From positions 1 to 59,977 of the forward strand of contig NZ_JAAGKO020000054.1 of assembly GCF_027947535.2 (NCBI RefSeq): DNA of 59,977 nt. The letters run 5' to 3'. This stretch comes from Streptantibioticus silvisoli. GTDB lineage: Bacteria; Actinomycetota; Actinomycetes; Streptomycetales; Streptomycetaceae. The notes beneath the pieces are model-generated. The model was given only the letters and a program-made list of their open reading frames with translations, searched no databases and was not told the DNA's origin. Made by a program: the position numbers and the translations under genes. Shown piece after piece: positions 17,421 through 25,532 of this stretch (the first letter of the stretch is position 1; each line of letters starts with the position of its first letter).

Positions 17421-18650
17421 TCATGTGGTCCAGCGGACCCCGGCCGCGTACCAGTCGGCGAGCCGGCCGGCGTTGCGTTCCACCTCGCCGGCGTCGGCTC
17501 CGGTCACCGTGTAGCCGGCCAGGTACATGCCGGACTTCTCGCCGGCCCGGTACGCGCTGCCGACGGTACCGCGCAGCCGTTGCTCGGCGACGAAGGACGG
17601 CGGATCGCCGGGCAGGGCCGCCAGGGTGCCGGTCTCGGGGTAGAAGACGACCCAGCCGGCGGTGCGGCCGGGTTCGGCGCCGTCGAAGCCGCGGGCGGTG
17701 GCGGGCTCGCCGACCTGGGCCCTGAACCACTCCTGGTCGAGGTCGTAGCCGGTGGCGGCCCGGATCGCGGCGGTGGTCAGCGCGCCGCCGGTGCGGCTGG
17801 CGACCTCGCACAGCACGAGCTCGTCGCCGGGGGTGCGGAAGACCTCCAGGTGGATGGTGGTGCACCGCGGGGTCGGCAGGGCGGCGAGCACCCGGCGGGC
17901 GTAGCCGGTCAGCCGGGCCACCAGCGGGTCGTCGCGGGTGAGCTGGACCGAGCCGAGGTGGGTGCCCGAGCGGTAGGACAGGCAGTCGTTGAGGTAGCGG
18001 GAGGCGAAGGCGTCGACCAGTTCACCGTCGGCGACCAGGCCGTCCACCACGTACATGGCACCGTCGACGAAGCGTTCGACCTCGGCGTGTTCGGGCAGTC
18101 CGGCCCGCAGCAGGTCCGCCAGGTCCGCCGGGCCGCGCAGCACCTGGGTGCCGGTGGAGCCGGAGCCGTAGGCGGGCTTGACCACCACGGGGTAGCCGTT
18201 CTCGCGGACGAACGCGAGCAGGTCGAACACCACGCGCACCGGGGCGAACCGCGGCACTGCGAGGCCCTGGTCGCGCAGCAGCGTCTTCATCAGCACCTTG
18301 TCGCGGAAGGCCAGGGCGCCGGCGAAGTCCTGCCCCGGTACGCCGAGCAGTTCGCGCAGCCGGGCGGCCCGCAGCACGTCGCTCTCCATCCGGGCGAGCA
18401 CGGCGTACGGCCGCCGGCGGCCGGCGCTCTCCAGCGCGGCCTGCTCCACCGCGCCGCCGTGGGCGTAGTCGGCGAAGGACCGCGCGCCGGGCACGTGGCG
18501 GTACTGCGGGAACTTCGCCTGCGACACCAGCAGGTGCAGCCGCACCCCGGTGCCGGCCGCCCACGTGTCGTAGGGGGTGTCGGCGTGGTCGCTGTTGACG
18601 AAGACCAGGACGTCGCGCGGGCCCGCGGCCTGCTCCGATTGCGTTGTCAC
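17421..18650 (-). CDS. ATP-grasp ligase (type B, copy 1)
   Basis: The 409-residue product is an ATP-grasp ligase of the carboxylate-amine type. The N-terminal region has SDVLRAARLRELLGVPG, followed by FRDKVLMKTLLRDQG, then the ATP-binding block YPVVVKPAYGSGSTGTQVL, and a C-terminal metal site around LVLCEVASRTGGAL. It is homologous to the protein at 40072-41304, which shares the SDVLRAARLRE, RDKV.MK and GYPVVVKP blocks. The GTG start at 18650 has a strong AAGGAGAAG ribosome site and heads the minus-strand operon, divergent from the two-component regulator genes. It is expected to join amino or carboxylic acid units of the product; substrates are not predictable. Confidence 0.82.
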   Translation of the reverse strand: MTTQSEQAAGPRDVLVFVNSDHADTPYDTWAAGTGVRLHLLVSQAKFPQYRHVPGARSFADYAHGGAVEQAALESAGRRRPYAVLARMESDVLRAARLRELLGVPGQDFAGALAFRDKVLMKTLLRDQGLAVPRFAPVRVVFDLLAFVRENGYPVVVKPAYGSGSTGTQVLRGPADLADLLRAGLPEHAEVERFVDGAMYVVDGLVADGELVDAFASRYLNDCLSYRSGTHLGSVQLTRDDPLVARLTGYARRVLAALPTPRCTTIHLEVFRTPGDELVLCEVASRTGGALTTAAIRAATGYDLDQEWFRAQVGEPATARGFDGAEPGRTAGWVVFYPETGTLAALPGDPPSFVAEQRLRGTVGSAYRAGEKSGMYLAGYTVTGADAGEVERNAGRLADWYAAGVRWTT

Positions 18651-18988
18651 CGGCGCTTCTCCTTGAACCAGCGGCTCCCTTTCGCCCGGCGGGGCGACTC
18701 GGTTGCAGGCTAGGTCAGCGCGCCCGGACCGGCGGCGTTCTGGCCAAACTTCGGCTTTACCGGGAAAAGATTGTTCTGCTCATTTTGAGCGTGGTACACA
18801 GGGCCGGTCCGCACTGCGGCGCAGCCGTGGCGCAGGACACATGGGCGCAACGTTGATCTCACTCAACGGCAATGGTTTTGTTACCCCTTTGGGGACGAAG
18901 CGAGCACGGGGGCGCAAATGGGGATTCCATGACCGATTCGCCTCCTCGGCCGGCCCACAGGCCGTTCAACTGTTGACGAATTCCGGCG
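18651..18988. promoter_or_regulatory. Divergent control region between the two arms of the biosynthetic cluster
   Basis: This 338-bp region separates the minus-strand operon from the regulator pair and must hold promoters for both. Positions about 18745-18800 and 18855-18900 are relatively AT-rich. I could not identify a convincing operator or -35/-10 pair. It does not encode the missing sensor part of the downstream kinase: the kinase frame has a stop at 18974-18976. Confidence 0.5.
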
Positions 18989-19690
18989 TTGCCGGGCGGA
19001 TTCCGCACGCAACCAGAGCCATGGATCACAAGGTTGGACACCCACCGCATTCTCGCCGGGCCCCCGCGTCCTCACGGCCACGAGCACGAGTACGCCAACT
19101 TCCTGCACACCCTCGCAGGGCTGCTCGAACTCGAGATGTACGACCGGGCACGCCAGTTCATGGACGACGTGGCCGGCGCCCGCGCCCGCCCGGCCGGCGG
19201 GCTGACCGAGCGGGTACGCGAACCGCTGGTCGGCGCCCTGCTGCTCGGCAAGAGCGCCGTCGCCGCCGACCGCGGCGTCACGCTGCGCATCGCCGAAGGA
19301 ACGTATCTTCCGCACACCGCTGCCGCCCCCCGCGACCTGGTGACCGTGGTGGGCAACCTGGTCGACAACGCGCTCGACGCGGTGGCCGCGCACCGGGCGG
19401 CCGACCCCTTCGTGGAGGTCGAACTGCGGGCGGAGGGCCGCACCGCCGTCGTGCGCGTCGCGGACAACGGCCCCGGCGTGCCGGCCGGCCGGCGCGAGTC
19501 GGTGTTCGCCGAGGGCTGGTCGACCAAGCCGGCCGCGTGCCCGGCGGGACGCGGGCTGGGCCTGGCCCTGGTGCGGCGGGTCGCCGAGCGGTACGACGGC
19601 GAGGCCACCGCGTGCGACCGCGCCGGCGGCGGCGCCGAGTTCACCGTGGTGCTGCCACGGGCACTGGTACCCGACGGAGGCAACCGATGA
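18989..19690 (+). CDS. CitA/DcuS-type histidine kinase lacking its sensor domain
   Basis: The product is at most 233 residues and consists only of the kinase core. The dimerisation/phosphoacceptor helix is HEHEYANFLHTLAGLLEL (His33 is the likely phosphorylated residue). The ATPase domain has the N box NLVDNALDAV, the G1 box VADNGPGVPAG and the G2 box GRGLGLALV. Full-length family members carry a membrane-bound extracytoplasmic PAS/Cache sensor and a second PAS domain of roughly 300 residues before this point; here there is none. A stop codon at 18974-18976 limits the start to TTG codons at 18989 or 19034, neither with a clear ribosome site. It overlaps the response regulator gene by ATGA. It may be a decayed gene, or a cytosolic kinase that takes its signal from a partner. 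Confidence 0.72.
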   Translation: MPGGFRTQPEPWITRLDTHRILAGPPRPHGHEHEYANFLHTLAGLLELEMYDRARQFMDDVAGARARPAGGLTERVREPLVGALLLGKSAVAADRGVTLRIAEGTYLPHTAAAPRDLVTVVGNLVDNALDAVAAHRAADPFVEVELRAEGRTAVVRVADNGPGVPAGRRESVFAEGWSTKPAACPAGRGLGLALVRRVAERYDGEATACDRAGGGAEFTVVLPRALVPDGGNR

Positions 19691-20364
19691 TCGACGTCCT
19701 CATCGTGGATGACGACTTCTACGTGGCGGAGATCAACTCGGCGTACCTGTCGCGCATCCCCGGCTTCCGGGTCGTCGGCCAGGCCCACACCGCCGCCGAG
19801 GCGCTCGCGGTCATCGAACGCGGCGGCACCGACCTGGTGCTGCTCGACCACTACCTGCCGGACGAGACCGGCCTGTCGCTGGTGCGGCGGCTGCACCAGC
19901 ACCACCACGAGGTCGACGTGATCATGGTGACCGCCAGCCGGGACGCCGCCGACGTGCGGGCGGCGCTGCGCTGCGGGGTGCTGCAGTACCTGCTCAAGCC
20001 GTTCACCTTCCAGACCCTGCGCGCCAAGCTGGAGGCGTACGCGCAGCTGCGCACCGCCCTGGACGGCATCGAGGAGTCCGAGGAGCTGGGGCAGGACAGG
20101 ATGGACGGGATCTTCGGCACCTTCCGCGCCCCGGCACGCGTCACGCCCCGCTCCAAGGGTTTTTCGGCACCGACCGCCGAACTCGTGCGCCAGGTGCTGC
20201 TGCGCGCGGCGCAGCCGCTGTCGGCGCGGGAGGTCGCCGACCGCGCCGGACTGAGCCGGTCCACCGCGCAGCGCTACCTCAAGCACCTGGAGAAGACCGG
20301 CTGCGCCCGGCTGACCCTGAAATACGGGGACGCCGGGCGACCGGAACACCACTACGAGTGCTGA
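19687..20364 (+). CDS. CitB/DcuR-family response regulator
   Basis: The 225-residue product has a receiver domain (residues 1-115) with the acidic pocket VDDD (residues 7-10), phosphoacceptor Asp54 in VLLDHYLP, Thr82 and Lys104 in YLLKPF. A linker follows, then a winged-helix DNA-binding domain around residues 160-215 (PLSAREVADRAGLSRSTAQR). This is the layout of CitB/DctR regulators, which usually control uptake or use of citrate and C4-dicarboxylates. Its place at the centre of the cluster, translationally coupled to the kinase gene, marks it as the likely pathway regulator. A link to citrate-type metabolites is tempting, because the downstream genes include citrate synthase and aconitase homologues. 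Confidence 0.88.
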   Translation: MIDVLIVDDDFYVAEINSAYLSRIPGFRVVGQAHTAAEALAVIERGGTDLVLLDHYLPDETGLSLVRRLHQHHHEVDVIMVTASRDAADVRAALRCGVLQYLLKPFTFQTLRAKLEAYAQLRTALDGIEESEELGQDRMDGIFGTFRAPARVTPRSKGFSAPTAELVRQVLLRAAQPLSAREVADRAGLSRSTAQRYLKHLEKTGCARLTLKYGDAGRPEHHYEC

Positions 20365-20677
20365 GCAGCGCTCGTATACACTTTCGGCGGCGATCGGCTC
20401 ACTGTCCGTAGCGAAATCAAAAGAAGCAAAACGGGATTTCCGCTATGAAGCCGCAATGTGCTCACAACGGTGGCACGGCCCCCGCCCTCATCTAGTGTCC
20501 TTTTCGAGCCGCCCGGGGGGGTGGGCGGATGGGACCGAGGGGAACGACAAAACCGACTCCCGGCCAGGTTTTCCGTGGCCGGTATGTGCTGCTGCCCAGC
20601 GCCGCCACGGCCCCGGCCGTCGTCCACCGCGCCGAGGCGCCAGCGAGTACGCCATCACCAGCGAGGGGATTCCCATC
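20365..20677. promoter_or_regulatory. Leader of the main biosynthetic gene series
   Basis: This 313-bp region between the response regulator and the first monooxygenase gene contains an AT-rich zone at about 20405-20450. There gcgaaatc and gatttccgc form an imperfect inverted repeat (20411-20418 and 20435-20443). This is a plausible but unproven operator or promoter element. No gene is visible. Confidence 0.35.
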
Positions 20678-22036
20678 ATGGGCGCGAACCGCCGCATGCT
20701 CCGGCTCGGAGCCTTCCTCATAGCACCCGGCTACCACGTCGCCTCCTGGCGCCACCCGACCGCCCACGCGGACGGCGGCACCGACTTCGCGCACTACCGC
20801 GACCTGGTACGGACCGCGGAGCGCGGCAAGTTCGACATGGTCTTCCTCTCCGACGGGCTGGGCATCCGCACCCCGTACCGGGACGAGGAGGAACTCAGCC
20901 GCTGGGGCCGGTTCGCGCAGTTCGAGCCGCTGAGCCTGCTGTCCGCGCTGGCGGTGTCCACCGACCGGATCGGGCTGGCCGCGACCGCCTCCACCTCGTA
21001 CAACGAACCGTTCCACCTCGCCCGGCAGTTCGCCTCGCTGGACTTCCTCAGCGGCGGGCGGGCCGGCTGGAACGTGGTCACCTCCGTCACCGACGCCGAG
21101 GCCCGCAACTTCAACCGCGACACCCAGCTGGACCACGAGACCCGCTACCACCGGGCCCGGGAGTTCATGGACGTCGTCACCGGGCTGTGGGACAGCTGGG
21201 AGGACGACGCGTTCCTCTACGACAAGGAGTCGGGCCGCTTCTTCGACCCGGCCAAGCTGCACATCCTGCACCACAAGGGCGAGCACTTCTCGGTACGCGG
21301 CCCGCTCAACGTGGCCCGCCCGCCGCAGGGCTACCCGGTGCTGGTCCAGGCCGGCGCCTCCCCCGACGGCCAGGACTTCGCCGCCCAGTGGGCCGAGGTG
21401 GTCTTCACCGCCAACCAGCGGCTCGACCAGTCGCAGGCGTTCTACCGCGGCATGAAGGAGCAGGTCGCCGCGCACGGGCGGGACGCGGAGCAGATCAAGA
21501 TCATGCCGGGGGTCTTCCCGGTGATCGGCCGCACCCGCGCCGAGGCCGAGGACAAGTACGCCGTGCTCCAGGAGCTGGTCGACCCGGTGGTGGGCCTCGG
21601 CCTGCTCACCCAACTGCTGGGCGACGTGGACATCTCCGGCTACCCGCTGGACGGCCCGCTGCCGGAACTGCCCGCCACCGAAGGCTGCACCAGCCGCCAG
21701 CAGCTCGTCTGGGACAAGGCGCGCCGCGAGGGGCTCACCATCAAGGAGCTGTACCGGTCGGTGTCCGGCGGCCGCGGCCACCGCATCATCATCGGCACCC
21801 CCGGTGACGTGGCCGACGAGCTGGAGGAGTGGTTCACCGCCGGGGGCGCCGACGGCTTCAACGTCATGCCGCCGGTCCTGCCCGACGGGCTCGACGACTT
21901 CGTCGACCTGGTCATCCCCGAACTCCAGCGCCGGCAGCTGTTCCGCACCGAGTACGAGGGCGGCACGCTCCGCGAGAACCTCGGGCTCGACCGGCCGGCC
22001 CACCGGGCGGCCTCCTCCGCGCCGGCCGGGCACTGA
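20678..22036 (+). CDS. NtaA/SnaA/DszA-type flavin-dependent monooxygenase (copy 1)
   Basis: The 452-residue product belongs to the FMNH2-using bacterial luciferase-like group that includes nitrilotriacetate monooxygenase NtaA and pristinamycin synthase SnaA. Typical blocks include KLGAFL-like LRLGAFLIAPGYH, FDMVFLSDG, DFLSGGRAGWNVVTS, FFDPAKLHILHHKGEHF and VQAGASPDGQDFAAQ. Such enzymes oxidise amines, C-N bonds or sulfur compounds using reduced flavin made by a separate reductase; a reductase gene is present at 39572-40069. The ATG at 20678 has a GAGGGG ribosome site. The protein closely resembles the one at 38226-39575. It opens the plus-strand gene series and is followed 16 bp later by an aminotransferase gene. 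Confidence 0.88.
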   Translation: MGANRRMLRLGAFLIAPGYHVASWRHPTAHADGGTDFAHYRDLVRTAERGKFDMVFLSDGLGIRTPYRDEEELSRWGRFAQFEPLSLLSALAVSTDRIGLAATASTSYNEPFHLARQFASLDFLSGGRAGWNVVTSVTDAEARNFNRDTQLDHETRYHRAREFMDVVTGLWDSWEDDAFLYDKESGRFFDPAKLHILHHKGEHFSVRGPLNVARPPQGYPVLVQAGASPDGQDFAAQWAEVVFTANQRLDQSQAFYRGMKEQVAAHGRDAEQIKIMPGVFPVIGRTRAEAEDKYAVLQELVDPVVGLGLLTQLLGDVDISGYPLDGPLPELPATEGCTSRQQLVWDKARREGLTIKELYRSVSGGRGHRIIIGTPGDVADELEEWFTAGGADGFNVMPPVLPDGLDDFVDLVIPELQRRQLFRTEYEGGTLRENLGLDRPAHRAASSAPAGH

Positions 22037-22052
22037 AGACAGGAGCCGCACC

Positions 22053-23222
22053 ATGCCGTCCTTCGGTAGGACGTTGCGGGAGATCCCGCCTTCGCCACTC
22101 GTCACGGTCGAGCGGCTGCTGCGTTCCGGCGCCCACGAGGCACCGGTGGGACTCCAGCAGGGCAGGACCGTCTTCGAACCGTGCGCGCGACCGCGCGCCT
22201 GGGAGCGGGCCGAGTTCGGGATCAGCGCGCACGAGCACGCGCCGCCCGGCGGAGTACCCGCGCTGCGCCGGGCGTTCGCCGAGGCGGCGACCGCACGGCG
22301 CGGCACCCGCGTCGACCCCGAACAGGTCCTGGTGACCTCCGGCGCCACCCACGCCATCGCGGTGGTGCTGCACGCGGTGCTGCGGCCGGGCGACGAGGTG
22401 CTGGTCCTCTCCCCACAGTGGCTGTTCGCCACCGGCCTGGTGTGGGCGGCCGGCGGCGTACCCCGGGAGGTCCCGGTCTTCCTGGAGCTGTCGCGCGACC
22501 CGGGGTTCGACTTCACCGCCGCCATCGAGCGGGCGGTGGGCCCGCGCACCCGGGCCATCTACTTCAACAACCCCAACAACCCGACCGGCTTCCGGCTGGA
22601 CGAGCCGGCGCTGACCCGGCTGGCGGAGCTGGCCGAGCGCCACGACCTGTGGCTGATCGCGGACAACGCCTACGAGAACTACGACTTCTCCGACGGCGGA
22701 TTCATCGACATGGCGACCGTCGGCACCGCCGCGGAGCGCACCTTCTCGGTGCACAGCTGCAGCAAGACGTACGCCATGCCCGGCACCCGCGCCGGGCATC
22801 TGATCTCACCGCCGGGTTCGGAGGAGGTGCTGACCAAGTGGTCGCTGCACACCCTGTACTCGGTCTCCACCGCCGCCCAGTTCACCGCGTTCGAGGCGCT
22901 GGCCACCCCGGCGGCCGAGCTGGCGGCGCGCCGCGAACGGGCGGCGCACGCCTGGGCGCTCGCCGACGAGGCCCTGGAGATCCCGCACACCGCGGTCGCC
23001 GGCGGGCTGTACACCTTCGTGGACCTGCGGGCGTACGGCGACGGTGAGGAGTTCGTCCGCCGGTGCGCGCGGGCCGGTGTCGGGCTCGCGCCGGGCCGGG
23101 TGTTCGGCGAGCACTGCGCGGACTGGGCCCGGATCTGCTTCACCGCGGCGGCACCGCGGTCGGTGGTCGAGGCGATCGGCCGCGTCAACACGATCTACCG
23201 GGAGGGCAAGGGTGAGCGCTGA
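22053..23222 (+). CDS. Class I/II PLP-dependent aminotransferase
   Basis: The 389-residue product has the fold-type I aminotransferase pattern: VTSGATHAIAVVLHAVLRPG, YFNNPNNPTGF, LIADNAYENYDFS, and the Schiff-base lysine Lys238 in HSCSKTYAMPGTRAG. The C-terminal arginine region is ARICFTA. The family moves an amino group between an amino acid and a keto acid; the substrate cannot be deduced. The ATG has an AGGAG ribosome site, and the last 11 bp overlap the start of the PanB-like gene. In this cluster it could aminate a keto acid formed by the aldolase or by the citrate/aconitate-type enzymes. Confidence 0.86.
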   Translation: MPSFGRTLREIPPSPLVTVERLLRSGAHEAPVGLQQGRTVFEPCARPRAWERAEFGISAHEHAPPGGVPALRRAFAEAATARRGTRVDPEQVLVTSGATHAIAVVLHAVLRPGDEVLVLSPQWLFATGLVWAAGGVPREVPVFLELSRDPGFDFTAAIERAVGPRTRAIYFNNPNNPTGFRLDEPALTRLAELAERHDLWLIADNAYENYDFSDGGFIDMATVGTAAERTFSVHSCSKTYAMPGTRAGHLISPPGSEEVLTKWSLHTLYSVSTAAQFTAFEALATPAAELAARRERAAHAWALADEALEIPHTAVAGGLYTFVDLRAYGDGEEFVRRCARAGVGLAPGRVFGEHCADWARICFTAAAPRSVVEAIGRVNTIYREGKGER

Positions 23223-24180
23223 GGTGACCGCGCCGGCGCCGGGCTCCACGCTTTCGCCGTACCTGTGGCGGTACGACGCGCCGGCGCAGATCGGGCTGAA
23301 GGTCAACGTCTACCGGGGCTTCGAGGTGCGCGGGCTGGCGCAGGCGCTGCGCACCCCGGACCTGGCGGCCAGCCCGGTGGAGTGCCTGATGGTCGGCGAC
23401 TCGTACTTCATGACCCACCTGGGCCGCCCCTCCACGGCGATGGACGGCCGCGGTGAGCAGGAGTGGGCGCTGCACACGCTGACCGGCCTGGTCGGCGAGG
23501 TGCGCGAGGCGATGGACGCCGAGTTCCCGGCGGACCGGCGGCCGTTCCTGCTCGCCGACCTGCCCGACGGCGCGACCCGCGACAGCGGCGCGGCCCGTGA
23601 GGCGGCCGACCGGTTCGTCGCGGCCGGCGCGGACGCGGTGAAGATCGAGGTGGCCGGCGCGCGCGAACTGGACTGCGTCGCGGCGGTGGCCTCCAGCGGG
23701 GTGCCGACCCTGGCGCATCTCGGCTACACCCCGCAGCGCGGGGTGCTGGGCCGGCACGGCGACGCGGTGGACGAGGCGTTCGCGCTGTTCGCCCAGGCAC
23801 GCCGGGTCCGCGACGCCGGGGCGTGCGGGCTGATCATCGAGATGGTCAGCGAGGCGGTGAACCAGGCGCTGAGCACCCCGCACCCCGAAGGGCTGCCGCT
23901 GTACTCGGTGTTCAGCGGCCGGGCGCGCTGGGGCGGCCAGAGCCTCAACCTGTGGGACGCCGTCGTGCGGCCGTCCCGCGGCGCGAAGTACTTCCCGCCG
24001 ACCTCGGTGCTCGACGCCGCCGAGGTGCCCGCCTGCTACGGCCCCGAACTCATCGCCGACCGGATGCGCGAACTGATCCGACTGACCCTGGCGGGCTGGT
24101 TCCCGCTCACGCCGCGCACCGCGCTGAGCCCGCGCGAGTTCGGGCAGGTCGCCGACGCCGATCCCTGGAGCACCTCATGA
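23212..24180 (+). CDS. Ketopantoate hydroxymethyltransferase (PanB)-like aldolase
   Basis: The 322-residue product keeps the four key residues of KPHMT: Asp63 (CLMVGDSYF) and Asp116 (LADLPDGA) for metal, Glu146 (AVKIEVAGA), and the base Glu210 (LIIEMVSEA). The order of these motifs matches E. coli Asp45, Asp84, Glu114 and Glu181. KPHMT adds a hydroxymethyl group from methylene-tetrahydrofolate to 2-ketoisovalerate. The C-terminal part (YSVFSGRARWGGQSLNLW) departs from the usual GxGxxCDGQ motif, suggesting a different keto acid. GTG start with a GGGAGGG ribosome site; it overlaps the aminotransferase gene by 11 bp and the EctB-like gene by ATGA. With the PanE-like reductase it suggests a pantoate-like building block. 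Confidence 0.82.
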   Translation: MSAEVTAPAPGSTLSPYLWRYDAPAQIGLKVNVYRGFEVRGLAQALRTPDLAASPVECLMVGDSYFMTHLGRPSTAMDGRGEQEWALHTLTGLVGEVREAMDAEFPADRRPFLLADLPDGATRDSGAAREAADRFVAAGADAVKIEVAGARELDCVAAVASSGVPTLAHLGYTPQRGVLGRHGDAVDEAFALFAQARRVRDAGACGLIIEMVSEAVNQALSTPHPEGLPLYSVFSGRARWGGQSLNLWDAVVRPSRGAKYFPPTSVLDAAEVPACYGPELIADRMRELIRLTLAGWFPLTPRTALSPREFGQVADADPWSTS

Positions 24181-25532
24181 CTGTCACCGAGCCGGACACC
24201 ACCGTCTTCGACGACCTCGAATCGGCCGTCAGGACCTACTGCCGCCGGTTCCCCGCGGTCTTCACCCGGGCGAGCGGGCACCGGATGTGGGACGAGGAGG
24301 GCCGCGAGTACACCGACTTCCTGTCGGGTGCCGGCGCCCTCAACTACGGGCACAACCCGCCGGCCGTGCGCGGCGCCGTCGTGGACTACCTGCTCGCCGA
24401 CGGCCCGGTGCACGGCCTGGACCTGCACACCACCGCCAAGGCCGCCTTCCTGCGCCGCCTGCGCGACGTGGTGCTGCGGCCGCGGGGGCTGGACTACCGG
24501 GTGCAGTTCACCGGCCCCACCGGCACCAACGCGGTCGAGGCGGCGTTCAAAACCGCCCGCCGCGTCACCGGGCGCACCGACGTCATCGCGTTCACCGGCG
24601 GCTTCCACGGCCTGTCGCTGGGCGCGCTGGCCGCCTCCGCCACCTCCTTCAAGCGCGGCGCCGCCGGCGTTCCGCTCGGCCACGTCACGCGGATGCCCTA
24701 CGAGGGGTACGCCGGGGACGGGGTCGACACCGTCGACTACCTCACCCGCATGCTGGACGACCCGGGCAGCGGCGTCGACCTGCCCGCCGCGATCGTGGTG
24801 GAGACCGTGCAGGGCGAGGGCGGCCTGGCGGTGGCGAGCGCCGAGTGGCTGCGCCGGCTGGCGCGGGCCGCCCGGGAGCGGGGCATCCCGCTCATCGTCG
24901 ACGACATCCAGGCCGGCTGCGGCCGCACCGGAACCTTCTTCAGCTTCGAGGAGGCCGGCATCGTGCCGGACCTGGTGTGCCTGTCGAAGTCGATCAGCGG
25001 CTACGGCCTGCCGATGGCGCTGGTGCTGGTCCGGCCCGAGCTGGACCAGCTCGGCCCCGGCGAGCACAGCGGCACCTTCCGCGGCAACAACCTGGCCTTC
25101 GTGGCCGCCGCGGCCTGCCTGGACTTCTGGGCCGACCCGCGGTTCGCCGAGGGCGTGCGGCGCAACGCCGCCGAGCTCGACGCGCTGCTGACCGGCCTGG
25201 CCGCCCGGTTCACCGACCTGGGCTGCGTGCCGCGCGGTCGCGGGATGATCCGCGGTCTGGCCTTCACCGACGAGGCGCTGGCGGACCGGGTCTCGCGGGC
25301 CGCCTTCGACCGCGGGCTGCTGGTGGAGACCTCCGGGGCGCGCGGGCAGGTGCTGAAGATCATGCCGCCGATCGTCACGGGCGCGGCGGAACTCGCCCTG
25401 GGCGTCGCCACACTCGCCGACGCGATCGCGTCGGCGGCGCGGCAACCGGCACGGGAAGCAGCACCGGAACCGGCACCGGACACAGCACCGGAACCGGCAC
25501 AGCGAGCAGCACAGGAGGAGGGACACAAGTGA
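24177..25532 (+). CDS. Class III aminotransferase, diaminobutyrate-2-oxoglutarate transaminase (EctB)-like
   Basis: The 451-residue product is a class III PLP enzyme close to EctB/DABA transaminases: DFLSGAGALNYGHNPP near the N-terminus, FTGPTGTNAVEAA, GGFHGLSLGAL, IVDDIQAGCGRTG and the PLP lysine Lys271 in CLSKSISGYG. EctB turns aspartate semialdehyde into L-2,4-diaminobutyrate using glutamate. No ectA or ectC accompanies it, so ectoine synthesis is unlikely; supplying diaminobutyrate or aminating another semialdehyde is more plausible. The last about 30 residues are a low-complexity Ala/Pro/Glu tail encoded by short repeats at about 25440-25510. It overlaps both neighbours by four bases, so expression is coupled. 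Confidence 0.85.
   Translation: MTVTEPDTTVFDDLESAVRTYCRRFPAVFTRASGHRMWDEEGREYTDFLSGAGALNYGHNPPAVRGAVVDYLLADGPVHGLDLHTTAKAAFLRRLRDVVLRPRGLDYRVQFTGPTGTNAVEAAFKTARRVTGRTDVIAFTGGFHGLSLGALAASATSFKRGAAGVPLGHVTRMPYEGYAGDGVDTVDYLTRMLDDPGSGVDLPAAIVVETVQGEGGLAVASAEWLRRLARAARERGIPLIVDDIQAGCGRTGTFFSFEEAGIVPDLVCLSKSISGYGLPMALVLVRPELDQLGPGEHSGTFRGNNLAFVAAAACLDFWADPRFAEGVRRNAAELDALLTGLAARFTDLGCVPRGRGMIRGLAFTDEALADRVSRAAFDRGLLVETSGARGQVLKIMPPIVTGAAELALGVATLADAIASAARQPAREAAPEPAPDTAPEPAQRAAQEEGHK

Noticed and set aside
20456-20677. Longer N-terminus for the first NtaA-type monooxygenase
   Set aside because: The family begins at about the ATG at 20678, as in the paralogue at 38226, and a GAGGGG ribosome site precedes that ATG.
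24177-25532. Ectoine biosynthesis locus
   Set aside because: Only the EctB-like transaminase is present; no EctA acetyltransferase or EctC synthase lies nearby, and the gene is coupled to an N-oxygenase gene.
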